A stretch of DNA of 9,381 nt from JANLUX01 sp031409815. GTDB taxonomy: Bacteria > Bacteroidota > Bacteroidia > AKYH767-A > OLB10. The position numbers were made by a program, and so were the translations under genes. The stretch is taken from NCBI GenBank assembly GCA_031409815.1, contig JANNXV010000072.1, positions 1 to 9,381 on the forward strand. The letters are read 5' to 3'. The notes under the pieces are model-generated. The model was given only the letters and a program-made list of their open reading frames with translations. It did no database searches and was not told where the DNA came from. This document shows, piece by piece, positions 6,678-9,381 of the stretch (position 1 is its first letter; the number at the start of each line of letters is the position of its first letter).

Positions 6678-6704
6678 GCTTTAAGCTAATTTGCAAAAAA
6701 TCTA

Positions 6705-7229
6705 ATGAGTTTTCTAGCAATTGTATACCCTGAACTTTCAGCAACCGATTTAGAACTGATAGAAAATATTCGCAAGAAACATGATGAATTATACAAAATC
6801 GTAAAACCACATTTTACATTGGTCTTCCCGCTCGATGATTTTTCAATTGCTGACTTTGAAACTGAAATTAAGAAACAACTTAAAGGAATAAAACCAATTT
6901 CATTTTGCATTCGAAATGCTGTTGTATACAGAGATGAATCTCGTGAAACCTATCTTACATTTTTAGTTCCTAATGAAGGGTTTGACGAAATAGTAAAACT
7001 TCACGACAAACTTTATAGTGATCAATTATTGAAACATCACCGGCTTGATATAGATTATATACCTCATATTACCATTGGTCATTCAAACGATGAAATTAAT
7101 TGCAAAAAAATGGCAGATGAATGGAACACAAATCATTTTCAAATTAAAGGAGTAATTTCAGTTGTTGATATTGTGAGTTATGAAAATGATGTTGTGGCCA
7201 CTGTGGAGAAAATAAGATTGGATGAATGA
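6705..7229 (+). CDS. 2H phosphoesterase / 2'-5' RNA ligase-like protein
   Basis: A 174-residue cytoplasmic protein of the 2H phosphoesterase superfamily (LigT/ThpR, cyclic phosphodiesterase). The two defining H-x-T motifs are intact and properly spaced: PHFTLVFP (H36, T38) and PHITIGHS (H121, T123), with the conserved IDYIPHITIG context. Length is normal for the family. Known relatives hydrolyse cyclic phosphodiesters of RNA ends or nucleotides, or ligate RNA with a 2'-5' bond; this protein's substrate cannot be told. The chosen ATG is the first in frame and places MSFLAIVYP as the first beta-strand, as expected. The gene diverges from radC, and the next gene starts 52 nt downstream in the same direction, so the two may share a transcript. 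Nothing links it to the glycan genes. Confidence 0.88.
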   Translation: MSFLAIVYPELSATDLELIENIRKKHDELYKIVKPHFTLVFPLDDFSIADFETEIKKQLKGIKPISFCIRNAVVYRDESRETYLTFLVPNEGFDEIVKLHDKLYSDQLLKHHRLDIDYIPHITIGHSNDEINCKKMADEWNTNHFQIKGVISVVDIVSYENDVVATVEKIRLDE

Positions 7230-7281
7230 TATTTGCACTCAATAGATATTAAATCTCAGCTAATCTCAAATAGTTAAACTC

Positions 7282-8463
7282 ATGCAAGTGCTCACCAAAA
7301 ACAGAATTTATTCGCTCGATTTATTGCGGGGATTAGTAATGATCATCATGGCACTCGATCATACCCGTGATTTCTTTCACTTTGATGCATTCTTACACGA
7401 CCCACTTGATGTTCATACAACATCTGTCTATCTGTTTTTTACCCGATGGATTACACATTTCTGTGCTCCGGTTTTTGTGTTTCTTGCCGGCACTTCCATT
7501 TTTTTGCAGGGCTTAAGAAAAGATAAAAATGAGTTAGGCATATTTCTTTTCAAACGTGGCTTATGGTTAATTTTTATTGAACTGTATGTAATAGGATTTG
7601 CCTGGACCTTTGATTTTACATTCAATATATTAGTGTTGCAGGTAATCTGGGCCATTGGAATCAGCATGATTTTAATGGGATTATTTATCAGACTTCCTTA
7701 TCCATTAATTCTAGCTCTGGGTCTACTTATTGTGTTTGGTCATAATAGATTTGATTTTATTACGTCCACTCATAGCGGATTTTTATGGGATTTAATGCGC
7801 AACGGAAATTTTGCTTTTCATGATATCGGTGCTGGACATAAATTAGTCATCATTTACCCTTTTGTTCCGTGGCTTGGACTGATGATGTTGGGTTACTCTT
7901 TTGGAAAAATTTATTCGCAAGCTATTGATTTCACTCAACGAAAAAAAATATTACTGTTATCCGGTGCCGGATTAATTTTATTTTTTATTGTACTCCGATT
8001 TTTAAACGTGTATGGAAATCCTTATCGCTGGTCAGTGCAACAAAATTCTTTATTCACTTTTCTGTCTTTTCTTAATGTTCACAAATATCCTCCATCACTT
8101 TTGTATATGTGCATCACTATCGGACCTGCACTGTTGTTTCTTGCATTGTTTGAGAACAGCAATAACAAACTTACACAAGCAATCAGCGTTTACGGTCGTG
8201 TTCCATTTTTCTATTATGTAATTCATTTTTATCTCTTACATATATTATGCATGGTATTGTTTTTAACACGTGGTCATTCAATAACTGAAGTAACTCCCGA
8301 TATATTTGGCATCCCATTCAGGTTCTTAATTGCTGGCGAAGGTTATTCATTAAAGATTGTTTATCTGATATGGATATTACTTGTCCTTGCATTGTATCCA
8401 CTATGCAAATGGTTTAGTGAACTTAAGAAAAAGAAAGATTATTGGTGGCTGAGTTATTTGTAG
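7282..8463 (+). CDS. multi-pass membrane protein, HGSNAT/DUF1624-type acyltransferase family
   Basis: A 393-residue integral inner-membrane protein with about ten hydrophobic segments (roughly residues 9-30, 50-78, 84-108, 112-136, 138-154, 186-206, 221-240, 271-290, 302-328, 355-376). The N-terminus carries the family hallmark: RIYSLDLLRGLVMIIMALDH (8-27) followed by TRDFFH. D26 and H27 lie in the DH pair that is conserved in proteins related to the catalytic domain of heparan-alpha-glucosaminide N-acetyltransferase. That enzyme passes acetyl groups across a membrane to a terminal glucosamine; for most bacterial members no substrate is known. The end is lysine-rich (LKKKKDYWW). It lies 52 nt after the 2H gene with no clear promoter. 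A link to the amino-sugar operon on the other strand is possible, but only by proximity. Confidence 0.82.
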   Translation: MQVLTKNRIYSLDLLRGLVMIIMALDHTRDFFHFDAFLHDPLDVHTTSVYLFFTRWITHFCAPVFVFLAGTSIFLQGLRKDKNELGIFLFKRGLWLIFIELYVIGFAWTFDFTFNILVLQVIWAIGISMILMGLFIRLPYPLILALGLLIVFGHNRFDFITSTHSGFLWDLMRNGNFAFHDIGAGHKLVIIYPFVPWLGLMMLGYSFGKIYSQAIDFTQRKKILLLSGAGLILFFIVLRFLNVYGNPYRWSVQQNSLFTFLSFLNVHKYPPSLLYMCITIGPALLFLALFENSNNKLTQAISVYGRVPFFYYVIHFYLLHILCMVLFLTRGHSITEVTPDIFGIPFRFLIAGEGYSLKIVYLIWILLVLALYPLCKWFSELKKKKDYWWLSYL

Positions 8464-8507
8464 AACCCATTGGTTTTATATCATAACTCCAAAGAAGTTT
8501 GTATTCC

Positions 8508-8515
8508 TATTTTTG
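8508..8515 (+). promoter_or_regulatory. candidate Bacteroidota -7 element for fhs
   Basis: TATTTTTG is an exact match to the TANNTTTG -7 consensus of Bacteroidota housekeeping promoters, 18 nt before the fhs ATG. No good TTTG -33 element sits at the usual 17-23 nt spacing. Transcription would begin about 12 nt before the start codon. Chance matches in AT-rich DNA are common, so this is tentative. Confidence 0.35.
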
Positions 8516-8533
8516 TTACCAGAGAAAAAATTT

Positions 8534-9381
8534 ATGTCAGCAGAAAAAATTATTCCTTCCGATTTAGACATTGCACAAAACGCACCTATACTTCACATCA
8601 AAGAAGTTGCTGCTAAAATCAACATATCAAATGATGATTTACAGTACTACGGAAAGTACAAAGCAAAGCTTCCGCTCGAACTTATCAACGAAGAAAAAGT
8701 AAAGAAGAGCAAGCTGATTTTGGTAACTGCTATTAATCCAACTCCTGCAGGCGAAGGAAAAACCACAGTATCGATAGGACTGAACGAAGGACTTAATAAG
8801 ATTGGGAAAAAAGCGATTGTTGTATTACGAGAGCCTTCTTTAGGTCCAGTGTTTGGTATGAAAGGCGGAGCTGCCGGAGGTGGATATTCACAGGTAATTC
8901 CGATGGAGGATATCAATCTGCATTTCACGGGAGATTTTTCTGCTGTGGAAAAAGCCAACAATTTGTTATCAGCATTAATTGATAATAATCTGCAAAGCAA
9001 ATCGCGTAGTTTAGGTCTGGATCCGCGCACTATTGTGTGGAAACGTGTGATGGACATGAATGATCGTTCGTTGCGAAATATTATTATCGGTATTGGAGGA
9101 ACAGCTAACGGTATTCCACGCGAAGATGGATTTAACATTACAGCAGCCAGCGAAGTGATGGCAATTCTTTGCATGGCGAAAAACCTCGATGATTTAAAAA
9201 ATCGACTTGGAAATATTTTTGTTGGATTTACATTTGACCGAAAAGCCATTTTTGCGCTTGACCTGAATGCACAAGGAGCAATGGCGCTTTTATTAAAAGA
9301 TGCTATCAAGCCCAACTTAGTGCAAACTTTAGAGGGCAACCCTGCTATCTTACATGGAGGTCCGTTTGCCAATATTGCGCA
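8534..9381 (+). CDS. fhs: formate-tetrahydrofolate ligase, 3' end beyond window
   Basis: ATP-dependent synthesis of 10-formyl-tetrahydrofolate from formate, a cytoplasmic one-carbon enzyme. 282 codons are present, about half of a normal ~555-residue protein. Motifs seen: the ATP-binding loop TPAGEGKTT (70-78), REPSLGPVFGMKGGAAGGGY (99-118), LHFTGDF (129-135), GLDPRTIVWKRVMDMNDRSL (161-180), ITAASEVMAI (202-211), the block KDAIKPNLVQTLEGNPA (255-271), and HGGPFANIA at the window edge. In the LHFTGD segment the residue that is His in clostridial Fhs (GDIHA) is Ser here (S136), and the later DNH is DNN; I take this as a clade variant. The ATG at 8534-8536 gives the expected N-terminus (SDLDIAQ) and is preceded by a weak AGAG. 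A 70-nt gap with a possible -7 element separates it from the membrane gene. Confidence 0.97.
   Translation, partial: MSAEKIIPSDLDIAQNAPILHIKEVAAKINISNDDLQYYGKYKAKLPLELINEEKVKKSKLILVTAINPTPAGEGKTTVSIGLNEGLNKIGKKAIVVLREPSLGPVFGMKGGAAGGGYSQVIPMEDINLHFTGDFSAVEKANNLLSALIDNNLQSKSRSLGLDPRTIVWKRVMDMNDRSLRNIIIGIGGTANGIPREDGFNITAASEVMAILCMAKNLDDLKNRLGNIFVGFTFDRKAIFALDLNAQGAMALLLKDAIKPNLVQTLEGNPAILHGGPFANIA

Larger units (their letters stand above)
6571..6704. promoter_or_regulatory. divergent intergenic region between radC and the 2H phosphoesterase gene
   Basis: 134 nt of very AT-rich DNA between two divergently transcribed genes; it must drive both. It holds a tandem 15-mer (6597-6626) and an AT-rich palindrome (6658-6677), followed by a small odd palindrome GCTTTAAGC (6678-6686). 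I searched for the Bacteroidota -7 element TANNTTTG on both strands and found no exact copy; the nearest is TAGATTTT (6628-6635, plus strand), one base off. The promoters are therefore not located. Neither start has a convincing Shine-Dalgarno sequence. Confidence 0.6.

Noticed and set aside
6686..6910. 74-codon minus-strand open frame at the start of the 2H gene
   Set aside because: Antisense to a gene with both H-x-T motifs intact; no motif of its own.
7230..7281. Promoter in front of the membrane protein gene
   Set aside because: The only resemblance, ATATTTGC near the upstream stop, does not fit TANNTTTG spacing, so no promoter is called; read-through from the 2H gene is as likely.
8464..8490. 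Terminator after the membrane protein gene
   Set aside because: Only a 4-bp AACC/GGTT stem with a 4-nt loop is visible, with a broken T-run; too weak to call.
8647..9372. 241-codon open frame on the minus strand
   Set aside because: It lies entirely antisense to the unmistakable fhs coding sequence; its translation is rich in Ser/Pro/Ile with no recognisable motif, as expected of a shadow frame.

Overview
The window is AT-rich and looks like chromosomal DNA from the Bacteroidota. The support for this is the protein families present, the near absence of Shine-Dalgarno sequences before most starts, an exact TANNTTTG -7 element upstream of fhs, and Fhs wording typical of that phylum. No species can be named from the sequence alone. 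There is no rRNA, tRNA, CRISPR array, transposase or prophage gene.

Left two thirds (1-6570, minus strand): seven genes packed head to tail. In transcription order they are radC (DNA repair/JAMM-like protein), a non-hydrolysing UDP-GlcNAc 2-epimerase (wecB type), a 455-residue two-domain polysaccharide-deacetylase-like protein, an AAC(3)-type N-acetyltransferase homologue, a second NodB-fold deacetylase, a FemAB/GNAT-like acyltransferase, and a FabG-like short-chain dehydrogenase cut by the window edge. Three junctions are 4-nt ATGA overlaps and the others are gaps of 2, 13 and 15 nt, so this reads as one translationally coupled operon. Its content (nucleotide-sugar epimerase, two deacetylase-fold proteins, two acyltransferases, a ketoacyl reductase) suggests making an amino sugar, removing its N-acetyl group and adding another acyl group, for a surface glycan or glycolipid. 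No glycosyltransferase, flippase or polymerase is in view, so the product is unknown.

A 33-nt palindrome built of two nested hairpins sits in frame inside the last codons of the 455-residue deacetylase gene, ending 11 nt before the ATG of the next gene. It is the most unusual DNA-level feature of the window.

Middle (6571-6704): a divergent intergenic region with a tandem 15-mer and a 20-nt AT-rich palindrome. It must hold the promoters of the minus-strand operon and of the plus-strand genes.

Right third (6705-9381, plus strand): a 2H phosphoesterase (2'-5' RNA ligase-like), a multi-pass membrane protein of the HGSNAT/DUF1624 acyltransferase type, and the first 282 codons of formate-tetrahydrofolate ligase (fhs). 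These look like ordinary accessory and housekeeping genes with no clear functional link to one another.
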